Below are positions 29,276 to 38,553 of a stretch of 64,000 nt of DNA, one piece after another (within the stretch, counting starts at the first letter, position 1; every line of letters begins with the position of its first letter). This stretch comes from Allosalinactinospora lopnorensis (GTDB taxonomy: Bacteria > Actinomycetota > Actinomycetes > Streptosporangiales > Streptosporangiaceae), in contig NZ_LAJC01000010.1 in NCBI RefSeq assembly GCF_000981225.1, positions 38,487 through 102,486 on the forward strand. Direction: 5' to 3'. The translations under genes were made by a program, and so were the position numbers. Below the pieces are notes generated by a model. That model did not search any database and was not told the origin of the DNA. It saw only the letters and a program-made list of their open reading frames with translations.

Positions 29276-30250
29276 TCACTTCGGCTCGAAGAGGCTCGTC
29301 ACCGAGCCGTCGCTGAAGACCTCGCTGATCGCGCGGGCCAGCAGCGGAGCGATCGAGAGCTGCGTCAGCTTGTCGAACCGGCGCTCCTCCGCGACCGGTA
29401 ACGAGTTGGTGATGACGACCTCGGAGATCTGCGACTTCTGCAGGCGCTCCGGCGCCGGGCCGGACAGCACACCGTGCGTCGCCGCGGCGATGACATCGCT
29501 CGCCCCCTGCTCGACCAGCGCGTCGGCGGCCTTCACGATCGTGCCCGCAGTGTCGATCATGTCATCGACCAGGATGCAGGTGCGCCCCTCGACATCACCG
29601 ACGACCTCGTGCACCTTGACCTGGTGGGCCACGTCCGGATCGCGGCGCTTGTGGATGATCGCCAGCGGGAGGCCCAGCCGGTCGGCCCACCGGTCGGCGG
29701 TGCGCACCCGCCCGGCGTCCGGCGACACCACGGTCGCTCCCAGACCGCTCACCCGGCTCTTGATGTAGTCGGCCAGGAGCGGCAGCGCGAACAGGTGGTC
29801 CACCGGACCGTCGAAATACCCCTGGATCTGATCGGTGTGCAGATCGATCGACATCAGCCGGTTGGCGCCCGCTGTGCGGAACAGGTCCGTCATCAGCCGC
29901 GCCGAGATCGGCTCGCGCCCCAGGTGCTTCTTGTCCTGCCGGGCGTAGCCGAGGAACGGCGTCACCACGGTGATGCGCTTGGCCGACGCGCGCTTCAACG
30001 CGTCCACCATGATGAGCTGCTCCATCACGGACTGGTTGATCGGCTCGGAGTGGCTCTGCAGGACGAACGCGTCACATCCGCGCACCGACTCCAGGTAGCG
30101 CACATAGATCTCGCCGTTGGCGAAGTCCTGGAACTTCGTCGGCGCGACCTCGATACCGAGCTGCTCGGCCACCTGTTCGGCCAGCTCGGGGTGCGTGCGC
30201 CCCGAGAACAGCATGAGCTTCTTCTGACCCGCGGCCTTCATGCCGGTCAC
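29276..30250 (-). CDS. prs: Ribose-phosphate pyrophosphokinase
   Basis: 324-residue enzyme making PRPP from ribose 5-phosphate and ATP. It has NGEIYVRYLESVRG, YARQDKKHLGREPISA (ATP-binding), SIDLHTDQIQGYFDGPVDHL and the PRPP loop ILVDDMIDTAGTI. GTG 30250 (VTGMKAAGQKKLM) is chosen because GGGGAA is 7 nt upstream and the N-terminus then matches actinobacterial homologues. A GTG at 30271, overlapping the glmU stop as GTGA, is an alternative. Translationally close to glmU. Confidence 0.95.
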   Translation of the reverse strand: MTGMKAAGQKKLMLFSGRTHPELAEQVAEQLGIEVAPTKFQDFANGEIYVRYLESVRGCDAFVLQSHSEPINQSVMEQLIMVDALKRASAKRITVVTPFLGYARQDKKHLGREPISARLMTDLFRTAGANRLMSIDLHTDQIQGYFDGPVDHLFALPLLADYIKSRVSGLGATVVSPDAGRVRTADRWADRLGLPLAIIHKRRDPDVAHQVKVHEVVGDVEGRTCILVDDMIDTAGTIVKAADALVEQGASDVIAAATHGVLSGPAPERLQKSQISEVVITNSLPVAEERRFDKLTQLSIAPLLARAISEVFSDGSVTSLFEPK

Positions 30251-30267
30251 TTTGAGTTCCCCCACAG

Positions 30268-31743
30268 TCACTGATCATCCGCCTTGCCGGCGCTGTCCGC
30301 GTCTCCCCCTTGGAGTGCCCGCTGCGCGGCCTCCGCCGCAGCCGATCCGGGGCGCTTCCGGCTCACCCATCCCTCGATGTTGCGCTGCGCGCCGCTGGAA
30401 ACCGCGAGTGCGCCGGGGGGGACGTCTTCGCGCACCACGGTCCCGGCACCCGTATAGGCGCCGTCTCCAACGTTCACAGGAGCGACGAACATGTTGTCGC
30501 TGCCGGTCCGGGCATGGTCCCCGATAGTGGTCCGGTTCTTGGTGACCCCGTCGTAGTTGACGAACACCGAGGACGCGCCGACGTTCACCCCCTGCCCTAT
30601 GTCGGCGTCACCGACGTAGGTCAGATGCGGGACCTTGGAGCCCTTCCCGATGGTGGAGTTCTTCACCTCGACGAAGGTGCCGACCTTGGACCCGTTGTCG
30701 AGTGCCGCGCCGGGACGCAGGTAGGCGTAGGGGCCGACGCTCACGCCGGAGCCGATCTCCGCCTCTTCGGCGACGAGGTGCCGGACCACCGCGTCGTCGC
30801 CGACCGTGGTGTCGGCCAGCAGCGCCCCGGGCCCCACGCGGGCTCCTTCGCCGATGGCGGTGCGGCCCCGAAGCTGCGTCTGCGGTTCGATGACGGTGTC
30901 GCGCCCGATCCGGACCCCGGTATCGACCCAAGTCGTGGCGGGATCGACGACCGTGACCCCCTCGCGCATATGCCCGGTGAGCAGCCGGTCGTTGAGCAGC
31001 CGACGTGCCTCGGCGAGCTGCACCCTGTCGTTGACGCCCTGGATCTCCACCCAGTCGCGGGCCACGGTGGCGTCGACCCGGTGGCCGTCGCCGCGCAGGA
31101 TCGCGGCCGCATCGGTGATGTACTCCTCCCCCTTGGCGTTGTCCGTCGACAGCCGGTCGACGACGTCGGCCAGGTGCGCTCCGTCGAAGGCGTACATACC
31201 GGAGTTGATCTCGTCGACCGCCCGCTGCTCCTCGGTGGCGTCGGCGTGCTCGACGATCCCGACGAAGGCCCCGGAGGCGTCACGGACGATCCTGCCGTAG
31301 CCGGCGGGGTCGGGGACCCTGGCGGAGAGCACCGTGACGGCGTTGCCCGCGGCCTCGTGCGCGCTCGCGAGGTCGGAGAGGGTCTCGCCCCGCAGCAGCG
31401 GCGTGTCGCCGTAGGTGAGGACCACCGTGCCGGAGAGGTCGACGCCCTGCGCCCGCAGTTCCTCGACGGCCATGCGAACGGCGTGGCCGGTGCCTTTCTG
31501 CTGCTCCTGTACGGCGGTGCTCACCCCGGGAGTGGTGTCCTTGAGATGCTGCGTCACGCGGTCGCGCCCGTGGCCGACGACCACCACGGTGCGCTCGGGC
31601 CGGAGTTCTTCTGCCGCGGCCAGGACGTGGCCCAGCATGCTGCGGCCGCAGATCTCGTGGAGAACCTTGGGAAGCCTGGACTTCATTCGGGTGCCCTCGC
31701 CCGCTGCAAGGACGATGACGGCAGCCGGACGGCTCGCGCTCAC
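30268..31743 (-). CDS. glmU: Bifunctional UDP-GlcNAc pyrophosphorylase / glucosamine-1-phosphate acetyltransferase
   Basis: 491-residue enzyme doing the last two steps to UDP-GlcNAc for cell-wall synthesis. The N-terminal nucleotidyltransferase has VLAAGEGTRMKSRLPKVLH, QKGTGHAVRMA and TYGDTPLLRG. The C-terminal left-handed beta-helix acetyltransferase has HLTYVGDADIGQGVNVGA, VFVNYDGVTKNRT and AYTGAGTVVREDVPPG. GTG 31743 with AGGAG about 10 nt upstream. The 318 bp up to tRNA-Gln hold no other gene that I can support. Confidence 0.96.
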   Translation of the reverse strand: MSASRPAAVIVLAAGEGTRMKSRLPKVLHEICGRSMLGHVLAAAEELRPERTVVVVGHGRDRVTQHLKDTTPGVSTAVQEQQKGTGHAVRMAVEELRAQGVDLSGTVVLTYGDTPLLRGETLSDLASAHEAAGNAVTVLSARVPDPAGYGRIVRDASGAFVGIVEHADATEEQRAVDEINSGMYAFDGAHLADVVDRLSTDNAKGEEYITDAAAILRGDGHRVDATVARDWVEIQGVNDRVQLAEARRLLNDRLLTGHMREGVTVVDPATTWVDTGVRIGRDTVIEPQTQLRGRTAIGEGARVGPGALLADTTVGDDAVVRHLVAEEAEIGSGVSVGPYAYLRPGAALDNGSKVGTFVEVKNSTIGKGSKVPHLTYVGDADIGQGVNVGASSVFVNYDGVTKNRTTIGDHARTGSDNMFVAPVNVGDGAYTGAGTVVREDVPPGALAVSSGAQRNIEGWVSRKRPGSAAAEAAQRALQGGDADSAGKADDQ

Positions 31744-32061
31744 TGGCGGAGACTCCTCATGTCGCTGGCGGTGGAAACGGAAAACAGCTCGTGGGTCGGC
31801 GCGACGGGTTGCCCCGTGGAGTCGACGTGGCGTGTCGGCGAAGGGGACAGCGCTGGCCGGGCGTGTGAACAGACGTCTCCCGAGGCCGACATGGGCAGCA
31901 TACATGCGGGGGATCGCAGGCTTAGGACAACGTCGCCGCCTGCCCGCCGCGGGCCCGAAGAGGGCGCGCCGCGTCCGATGAGTGGAACGGGCCGGCGGGC
32001 GCGCACCCGGACCCTGCCTCGGGGTCCACCGCCGGACCGCCCTTCGCGCTGGTCACGAGTG

Positions 32062-32133
32062 CTCCCGGGCCAGGGCTCGAACCTGGACCAACGGATTCAA
32101 AGTCCGCTATGCTGCCGATTACACCACCCGGGA
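32062..32133 (-). tRNA. tRNA-Gln (anticodon UUG)
   Basis: 72-nt canonical tRNA on the minus strand. Acceptor TCCCGGG pairs with CCCGGGA, D-arm GGTG..., anticodon loop CTTTGAA with TTG, T-arm CCAGG-TTCGAGC-CCTGG, and discriminator G, the glutaminyl identity base. CCA is not encoded (CAC follows). Its place upstream of glmU-prs-rplY-pth is conserved in actinobacteria. Confidence 0.95.
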
Positions 32134-32412
32134 ATAAAACAGACATTCCACCCCGGCCTCCTGGCGACCGGACGGTGGAACCGCCGTCGTTCCGGGCACC
32201 AACATAGCGCCTATCCGGCCAGCGGGTCATCTCGGTCGACGTGACCGGCCGACCCTCCCTGCCACCCCGCCGGTCTCGCCCCGAGGTCTTCGGGCCTCCC
32301 CGCCGAAGGCGCGGAGGGGCTTGCGGACCCCTTCCCTTTCCCGTACGGATGCGGCCGCCGAGGTCGGCGACCACGGCCGACCCCCTTTTTTTCAGAAAGA
32401 CCGCGCTGCGAC

Positions 32413-32457
32413 TTGTCAAACCTACGTCTCCGTAGGTTACGGTTACGTAGGTATAAG
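32413..32457 (+). promoter_or_regulatory. Desaturase promoter with TetR-type operator
   Basis: AACCTACG-TCTC-CGTAGGTT (32419-32438) is a perfect 8-4-8 inverted repeat. CGTAGGT recurs at 32446-32452. A -10-like TATAAG lies at 32452-32457. Transcription from it would start after the ATG at 32460, which argues for translation from ATG 32550. The likely binding protein is the TetR encoded just downstream of the desaturase. Confidence 0.6.
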
Positions 32458-32549
32458 TTATGGCGAAGGCCGAGCGGTCGGGTGATGGGAGTGCCACTCC
32501 CCGCGTCGCACCCTCCGAGTCGCACGGCCCTCTTGAACTAGGTGGGACT

Positions 32550-33515
32550 ATGACCGCAGCACCCGAGATCGCGCTCGATTCCGGCCCTCCGGCGAAACGT
32601 GGACCAGAACCGGAGGTGGACCCCGAAGGCCGGGGCAAGGCCGAGCGCTACACCGTCTTCGCCTTCGTCTTCATTCCCCTGCTCGCCTTGGCCGCCGCTG
32701 TCCCCTTCGCCTGGGGCTGGGGGCTGACCGGGACCGACATCGCTCTGGGCGCGGTCTTCTACGTCATCAGCGGCCTCGGTATCACGGCCGGGTACCACCG
32801 GTGCTTCACGCACGGCTCCTTCAAGCCCAACCGCCCGCTGCGCATCGCGCTGGCCGTGGCCGGCAGCCTCGCGATCCAGGGCAGCGTCATCAAATGGGTG
32901 GCCGACCACCGGCGGCACCACAAGTACGCCGACGCCGAGGGCGACCCGCACTCGCCGTGGCGCTTCGGCGACGACTGGCGCTCCGTCGCCAAGGGGCTCT
33001 ACTACGCGCACATGGCCTGGCTCTACCTCGACGAGCAGAAGACCTCCCCGAAGCGCTTCGCCCCGGATCTGCTCAAGGACAAGGACATCCGCAGGGTCGA
33101 CACGATGTTCATCCCGCTCGTGGCGTTCTCCCTGGGAGCCCCGGCCCTCCTCGGCGGCCTGATCACGATGTCGTGGTGGGGCGCGCTCACGGCGTTCTTC
33201 TGGGCGGGCCTGGTCCGGGTCGCGCTGCTGCACCACGTCACCTGGTCGATCAACTCCATCTGCCACACGATCGGCGAGGAGAACTTCGAGGTGCGCGACC
33301 GCTCGCGCAACGTGTGGTGGCTGGCCATCCCGTCCTTCGGTGAATCATGGCACAACCTGCACCACGCCGACCCGACCTGCGCGCGCCACGGTGTACTCAA
33401 GGGGCAGATCGACATCACGGCCCGCGTCATCTGGATGTTCGAGAAACTCGGATGGGCAAGCAAGGTGCGTTGGCCCAACGCGGAGCGGCTGGCGGCCAAG
33501 CGCGTCACTATCTAG
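32550..33515 (+). CDS. Acyl-CoA (delta-9 type) fatty acid desaturase
   Basis: 321-residue membrane di-iron desaturase introducing a double bond in fatty acyl chains, adjusting membrane fluidity. The three histidine boxes are HRCFTH (residues 83-88), HRRHH (120-124) and HNLHH (268-272), with hydrophobic hairpins around residues 35-80 and 175-215. ATG 32550 has AGGTGGGA a few bases upstream and fits the promoter; an in-frame ATG at 32460 would add 30 residues but lies at the -10 element. The TetR gene follows after 14 bp, so the pair probably forms a self-controlled operon. Confidence 0.93.
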   Translation: MTAAPEIALDSGPPAKRGPEPEVDPEGRGKAERYTVFAFVFIPLLALAAAVPFAWGWGLTGTDIALGAVFYVISGLGITAGYHRCFTHGSFKPNRPLRIALAVAGSLAIQGSVIKWVADHRRHHKYADAEGDPHSPWRFGDDWRSVAKGLYYAHMAWLYLDEQKTSPKRFAPDLLKDKDIRRVDTMFIPLVAFSLGAPALLGGLITMSWWGALTAFFWAGLVRVALLHHVTWSINSICHTIGEENFEVRDRSRNVWWLAIPSFGESWHNLHHADPTCARHGVLKGQIDITARVIWMFEKLGWASKVRWPNAERLAAKRVTI

Positions 33516-33529
33516 AGTGAGTGGCCACA

Positions 33530-34189
33530 ATGGGAGCCGTGAGCGAGCAGAAACCCCGGACGAGCCGGAAACGCATGACCGGCAAGGAACGCCGGGAGCA
33601 GCTTCTCGACATCGGTCGTGAACTCTTCGCCGAACGCGGCTTCGACGGCACCTCGATCGAGGAGATCGCCGCACGCGCGGGCGTCTCCAAGCCTGTGGTC
33701 TACGAGCACTTCGGCGGCAAAGAGGGCATCTACGCCGTGGTGGTGGACCGCGAGATGCATACGTTGCTGGGCATGGTCGGCGAGTCACTGACCGCCGACC
33801 ATGCCCGCGGCAAGATAGAGCAGGCCGCCCTCGCGCTGCTGCAGTATGTGGAGGAGAACAGCCAGGGCTTCCGCATCCTCGCGCGCGACTCCCACGCCGC
33901 ATCGGGAACCGGCAGTTTCGCGAGTCTGATCAGTGACATCGCGACGCAGGTGGAGCACATCCTTGCCGAGGAGTTCAGGGAGCGCGGGTACGACCCGAAA
34001 CTGGCGCCGTTGTACGCGCAGTCTCTCGTGGGCATGGTGGCGCTCACCGGTCAGTGGTGGCTGGAGGTCCGCAAACCCAAGCGTGAGGTGGTCGCGGCGC
34101 ATCTGGTGAACCTCGCGTGGAACGGCCTGTCCAGCTTGGAGACCAAGCCGCGGTTGGAGAGCGTGCAGCGCAAGCACCAGCACGAGTAG
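33530..34189 (+). CDS. TetR-family transcriptional regulator (desaturase operon)
   Basis: 219 residues. The N-terminal TetR helix-turn-helix is RREQLLDIGRELFAERGFDG then EEIAARAGVSKPVVYEHFGG, followed by an all-helical ligand domain. The start may be ATG 33530 or GTG 33521/33539. Co-transcription with a desaturase, and an 8-4-8 inverted repeat at the desaturase promoter, point to control of fatty-acid desaturation, possibly by acyl-CoA. The ligand is not deducible. Confidence 0.9.
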   Translation: MGAVSEQKPRTSRKRMTGKERREQLLDIGRELFAERGFDGTSIEEIAARAGVSKPVVYEHFGGKEGIYAVVVDREMHTLLGMVGESLTADHARGKIEQAALALLQYVEENSQGFRILARDSHAASGTGSFASLISDIATQVEHILAEEFRERGYDPKLAPLYAQSLVGMVALTGQWWLEVRKPKREVVAAHLVNLAWNGLSSLETKPRLESVQRKHQHE

Positions 34190-34215
34190 GCGCGGAACAG
34201 GCACGCCCCGGCGAC

Positions 34216-34233
34216 TCTCTTGATATCAAGAGA
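34216..34233. promoter_or_regulatory. MarR-type operator
   Basis: Perfect 18-bp palindrome TCTCTTGATATCAAGAGA, 12 bp before the marR start codon. TTGATATCAA-type palindromes are typical MarR-family sites, so autorepression is expected. Confidence 0.8.
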
Positions 34234-34245
34234 TATGCTACAGGT

Positions 34246-34755
34246 ATGCGCGATGAGGTTGACGGGCTTGTCGAGGCCTGGCGGACGGAGCGACCGGATC
34301 TCGACGTCGAGCCCCTGCAGGTACTCAGCCGGGTCTCGCGGCTGGCGCGCCACCTGGATCGCGCGCGCCGCACGGTGTTCACCGAGCACGGGTTGGAGCC
34401 GTGGGAGTTCGACGTGCTCGCCGAACTGCGCCGTTCGGGCCCACCGTACGAGATGAGTCCGGGACGGCTGCTCCGGGCCACACTCGTGACGTCGGGCACG
34501 ATGACCAACCGGATCGACCGCCTCGCCGCCGCCGACCTGGTGCGGCGCCGCCCCGACCCCGCCGACAAGCGCGGGGTGCTGGTGCGCCTCTCCGACGAAG
34601 GGCAAAAGCGGGTGGACGCGGCGCTGGCGGCCCTGCTCGAATACGAGGAGTCGATTCTGGGCGGGATGCGCAGGGCCGACCGCGAGCGGCTCTCCTTCTT
34701 GCTGAGGTCCCTCCTCTCCCCCCTCGACGAGTCCGCAACCCACCCGGGTTCCTGA
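34246..34755 (+). CDS. MarR-family transcriptional regulator
   Basis: 169-residue winged-helix regulator. The DNA-binding part is GLEPWEFDVLAELRRSG through LLRATLVTSGTMTNRIDRL, with the wing in RRPDPADKRGVLVRLSDEG. ATG 34246 follows CAGG closely. Located downstream of tetR and upstream of a lipoprotein hydrolase, with its own palindromic operator at 34216-34233. The inducer and other targets are unknown. Confidence 0.92.
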   Translation: MRDEVDGLVEAWRTERPDLDVEPLQVLSRVSRLARHLDRARRTVFTEHGLEPWEFDVLAELRRSGPPYEMSPGRLLRATLVTSGTMTNRIDRLAAADLVRRRPDPADKRGVLVRLSDEGQKRVDAALAALLEYEESILGGMRRADRERLSFLLRSLLSPLDESATHPGS

Positions 34756-34850
34756 CTCACCTGGCGGGGAACGGTATATTTCCTCCACCGTCCATTTCGC
34801 CACGACTTGACCGCTGTGTGCGAAACCCCTTCTCAGGACAGTGGAGAAAC

Positions 34851-35789
34851 TTGAACACTTCTTGGAGAGCCGCCATAGCGACGGTCGCGGCAACGCTGCT
34901 GGTGTCGAGCTGCTCCGCGGAAGAGGAGGACCAGGCCGGCACGGGTGAGCGCTACTACCTCTCACTGGGCGACTCCCTCTCCGTGGGGCTCCAGCCCGAC
35001 GACGACGGGAAGCTGCGCGAAACCTCGGACGGCTACACCGACGCCCTGTACCGCAGGCTGTTCGACCGCGATTCCACCCTGGACCACAAGCGCCTGGGAT
35101 GCGGCGGCGAGGACACCACGACCTTCCTCTCCGGCGGTCGCGAGGGCTGCGACTACGACGAGGGGTCACAACTGGCCGCGGCCGAGAACTTCCTGGAGCG
35201 GCACGGCGGCCAGGTCGCGCTGGTGACACTGGACATCGGCGGCAACAACTTCACCGGGTGCGCCTACGACCAGGACGGCGACGTCGACGCCGACCTCGAC
35301 ACCGAGTGCGTGCAGGAGGGCCTGGACCGCATGGAGGAGGAGATCCCGCAGATAGCCGCGCGCCTGCGCGAGGCGGCGGGAGCCGATGTGCAGATCGTCG
35401 GGATGACCTACTACAACCCGTTCGTGGCGGCGCTGCTGTTGGACAACGTGAACGCGGAAGTCACCGACGACGAGGACGACGACAACCGGAACGAGCCCTC
35501 CAACGAGGAGCTCGCCGAGTACTCCACCGATGCCCTGCTGGAGATGAACGACGTCCTGCGTTCCGTCTACGAGGAGGCCGGCGTCGAGGTCGCCGACGTC
35601 GAGCAGACGTTCAACGCCGACGAATTCGACGTTCCGCCGGACAGCGACACCGACATGCCCGCGAACGTGCAGTCCGTCTGCGACTACACCTGGATGTGCA
35701 ACACGGACCGGGGCCCGGACATCCACACCAACCAGGCCGGCGCCAACGAGATCGCGAAGACCTTCGACGAGGTCGTCGAGATCCGCTGA
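34851..35789 (+). CDS. SGNH/GDSL-family lipoprotein hydrolase
   Basis: 312-residue exported esterase/lipase-like protein. TTG start at 34851 with GGAGAAAC directly upstream. The signal peptide TVAATLLVSSC ends in a lipobox with Cys21. Catalytic blocks are SLGDSLSVG (nucleophile Ser42), TLDIGGNNF (block III) and DIHTNQAGAN (Asp-x-x-His block V). The mature part is strikingly acidic, including DDEDDDNRNEPSNEE, which is common in salt-tolerant actinomycetes. Substrate not deducible. Confidence 0.88.
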   Translation: MNTSWRAAIATVAATLLVSSCSAEEEDQAGTGERYYLSLGDSLSVGLQPDDDGKLRETSDGYTDALYRRLFDRDSTLDHKRLGCGGEDTTTFLSGGREGCDYDEGSQLAAAENFLERHGGQVALVTLDIGGNNFTGCAYDQDGDVDADLDTECVQEGLDRMEEEIPQIAARLREAAGADVQIVGMTYYNPFVAALLLDNVNAEVTDDEDDDNRNEPSNEELAEYSTDALLEMNDVLRSVYEEAGVEVADVEQTFNADEFDVPPDSDTDMPANVQSVCDYTWMCNTDRGPDIHTNQAGANEIAKTFDEVVEIR

Positions 35790-35931
35790 ACGGAGTCGCC
35801 GCCCCGGAAGGACACGCCGACGGCCCCCTCCGATGCCGCGGCGGCCGGCGGGCGCCGATCGGCCGGCCCCGGTGGCATCCGCGTCCGCGCGCCCTGTGGT
35901 ACTGGGGAAGCGAAGGTGCGAAGCTGAAGGC

Positions 35932-36606
35932 ATGAGCGGGTACCAGTCACGGTTGTGGCGGCTCTCCCTCGGCGCGGCCGCCGTACTGGCCGGATACGGC
36001 CTTCTGGTACGGCCGCGCGTGTTGAGCTGGGGAGCGACCCGCGAGGAGGCCGAGCGGACCTACCCGGGCGACGAGCTCGTCCCCGACGCCCAGGGCTCCT
36101 CGACGATGGCCACGACCCTGCCGGCCCCGCCCGAGGACGTCTGGCCCTGGCTGGTCCAGATGGGCTGCAACCGGGGCGGCTGGTACAGCTGGGACCGGCT
36201 GGACAACGGCGGGCGGCCGAGCGCGGAGCGCATCGCCCCCCAGTGGCAGGATCTGCGCGAGGGCCGGCGCCTGGACTCGCTCCCCAGCGGCAAGGCCTGG
36301 TTCACGGTCGCGGTCCTCGTGCCGGAGCGGACCCTGGTGCTGCGCGCGGAGCTGGAACTGCCCTCCGGCCTCCCCTTCGACGCGGGTTCCGAACCGCTGC
36401 CCCGGGCCTACATCGACGGGATCTGGGGTTTCCACCTCGAACCGGCCACCGGCGGTACGACCCGCCTTGTGGTGCGGACGCGCGGCCGCAGCCGCCCGCG
36501 GGTGCTCACATGGCCCGCGGACGTGCTGTTCGGGGAGCCCGCTCACCTCGTCATGCAGACCCGCCAGTTCCGCAACCTGCGCGCACGCGTCGCCGCCCGG
36601 ACCTGA
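35932..36606 (+). CDS. SRPBCC-like membrane-anchored protein of unknown function
   Basis: 224 residues. A short hydrophobic N-terminal segment (LSLGAAAVLAGYGLLV) precedes a START/SRPBCC-like fold: TTLPAPPEDVWPWLVQMG is the characteristic first strand and Trp/Pro turn, then GGWYSWDRLDNGG and GIWGFHLEPATGGTTRLVVRT. Such proteins bind hydrophobic ligands. ATG 35932. Stands between the SGNH lipoprotein and the convergent ABC-F gene; no operon partner. Confidence 0.75.
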   Translation: MSGYQSRLWRLSLGAAAVLAGYGLLVRPRVLSWGATREEAERTYPGDELVPDAQGSSTMATTLPAPPEDVWPWLVQMGCNRGGWYSWDRLDNGGRPSAERIAPQWQDLREGRRLDSLPSGKAWFTVAVLVPERTLVLRAELELPSGLPFDAGSEPLPRAYIDGIWGFHLEPATGGTTRLVVRTRGRSRPRVLTWPADVLFGEPAHLVMQTRQFRNLRARVAART

Positions 36607-36634
36607 CCGGTCCGGGCGGCGACGCCCCGCCGGG

Positions 36635-38410
36635 TTACCCGCCGAGCTTCTCCACCGAGGCGAGCCAGTCCTGTTCCAGCCCGTCCTTCTCCGACTGCAG
36701 GGATTTCAGCTCGGCATCGAGCTCGGCGAGTCGGGTGTAGTCGTCGGCGGCGCCGGCCATCAGGTCGTGGAGCTCGCTCTCGCGCGCATCGATGCGGTCG
36801 ATGCGGCGCTCGGTCCGCTGCATCTCCTTCTGGAGGGCCCGCTGCTCCGCCGCGGAGAGACCGGCCGGGGCGCGACGGTCCTCGGATTCCTTTCCCGCGC
36901 CGGCCACGGGGACCTCTCCCCCGTCGTCGGCGCCCGCGCGCCGCGCGAGGTACTCGTCGACACCGCCCGGCAGCAACGAGAGCGCGCCGTCGCCCATGAG
37001 CGCCATCACGCGGTCGGTGATGCGTTCCAGGAAGTAGCGGTCGTGGCTGACCAGCACCAGCGCCCCGGGCCAGCCGTCGAGCAGGTCCTCCAGCTCGGTC
37101 AGGGTCTCGATGTCCAGGTCGTTGGTGGGCTCGTCCAGCAGGAACACGTTGGGTTCGCCCATGAGCAGCCGCAGCATCTGCAGGCGGCGCCGTTCGCCGC
37201 CGGAGAGGTCGCTGATGGGGGTCCACTGGCGTTCGCCCCGGAACCCGAAGCGCTCCAGCATCTGGCTGGCGGAGAACTCCTTCTTGCCGATCGTGACGTG
37301 CCGCCGGACCTCCTCGACCACCTCCAGCGGGCGGCGCCGCCCGTCCAGCTCGGCCAGGCCCTGCGACAGGTGCGCGAGGTTCACCGTCTTGCCGTGCCGG
37401 ACGGACCCCCCTTCGGGCTCGTGCTCCCCGGCGAGCGCGCGCAGCAGTGTCGACTTCCCAGAGCCGTTCACCCCGACCAGGCCGACCCGGTCGCCCGGCC
37501 CCAGCTGCCAGGTGAGGTTCTCGACCAGAACCCGTTCCCCGCCCTTGAGCAGCAGGTTCCGGGTGTCGATGACGGTCTTGCCCAGGCGGGAGCTCGCGAA
37601 GCGCACGAGTTCGACGGTGTTGCGGGGCGGCGGTTCGTCGGCGATGAGGCTGTTGGCCGCCTCGACCCGGAACTTGGGCTTGGAGGTGCGCGCGGGCGGG
37701 CCGCGGCGCAGCCAGGCGAGCTCCTTGCGCATGAGGTTCTGCCGCCGCTCTTCGGTCGCCGCCGCGAGCCGTTCCCGTTCGGCCTTGGCCAGCACGTAGG
37801 CGGCGTATCCACCCTCGTAGCGCTCGACCCGGCCGTCGACGACCTCCCAGGTCTGGTTGGTGACGGCGTCCAGGAACCACCGGTCGTGTGTCACCACCAC
37901 GAGCGCCTCTTTGCGCCGGTTGACATGCCCGGCGAGCCAGGCGATGCCCTCAATGTCCAGGTGGTTGGTCGGCTCGTCCAGGACGAGCAGGTCATGGGTC
38001 TCGATGAGGAGCCGCGCGAGAGCAGACCGGCGCCGCTCACCTCCCGACAGGCCGGCCATCGGGGTGTCGAGATCCCACCCGCTGAGCAGCCCGCGCAGCA
38101 CGTCGCGCACGCGCGCGTCGCCGGCCCACTCGTGTTCGGCGCGCTCTCCCAGGACGAACTCGCCGACGGTGCCTTCGGGGTAGCTGTCGCTCTGCTGGAG
38201 GAAACCGACCCGCAGTCCCCTGCTGTGGACCACCCGTCCGGAGTCGGGCTCTGTGAGCCCGGCGACGACCGATACCAGGGTGGACTTCCCGCCGCCGTTG
38301 CGGCCGACCACACCGACGCGGTCGCCCTCGTCCACACCGAACGACACGTCCCTGAGCAGTACAAGAGGCCCGTAGGCCAGGGATACATCCGCAAGATTGA
38401 CCAGATTCAT
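36635..38410 (-). CDS. ABC-F family ATPase (Uup-like)
   Basis: 591-residue soluble ABC-F protein with two ATPase domains: Walker A GRNGGGKST and GVNGSGKST, two LSGGERRR signatures, and LVLDEPTNHLDIEG and LLDEPTNDLDIET Walker B. The interdomain linker contains AWLRRGPPARTSKPKFR, and a C-terminal coiled coil (about residues 520-591) is typical of Uup. ABC-F proteins act on the ribosome E site; this subtype is a translation factor rather than a proven resistance protein. ATG 38410 with GGGAAG. In actinobacteria it usually neighbours ispE, here separated by erm and the transketolase genes. Confidence 0.92.
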   Translation of the reverse strand: MNLVNLADVSLAYGPLVLLRDVSFGVDEGDRVGVVGRNGGGKSTLVSVVAGLTEPDSGRVVHSRGLRVGFLQQSDSYPEGTVGEFVLGERAEHEWAGDARVRDVLRGLLSGWDLDTPMAGLSGGERRRSALARLLIETHDLLVLDEPTNHLDIEGIAWLAGHVNRRKEALVVVTHDRWFLDAVTNQTWEVVDGRVERYEGGYAAYVLAKAERERLAAATEERRQNLMRKELAWLRRGPPARTSKPKFRVEAANSLIADEPPPRNTVELVRFASSRLGKTVIDTRNLLLKGGERVLVENLTWQLGPGDRVGLVGVNGSGKSTLLRALAGEHEPEGGSVRHGKTVNLAHLSQGLAELDGRRRPLEVVEEVRRHVTIGKKEFSASQMLERFGFRGERQWTPISDLSGGERRRLQMLRLLMGEPNVFLLDEPTNDLDIETLTELEDLLDGWPGALVLVSHDRYFLERITDRVMALMGDGALSLLPGGVDEYLARRAGADDGGEVPVAGAGKESEDRRAPAGLSAAEQRALQKEMQRTERRIDRIDARESELHDLMAGAADDYTRLAELDAELKSLQSEKDGLEQDWLASVEKLGG

Positions 38411-38553
38411 CGTGCTTCCCATTGTGGTGGACGGGAGGGGCGGGCACGACCACACCCGCCACGCCGGGAACACCTCTGGAAGGCCGGTCGTTCCGGGCGC
38501 GGTGCCGCCGGAGGCCGCAGGAAAAGGGGATGCCCGCGCCCGGACACCGCTGC

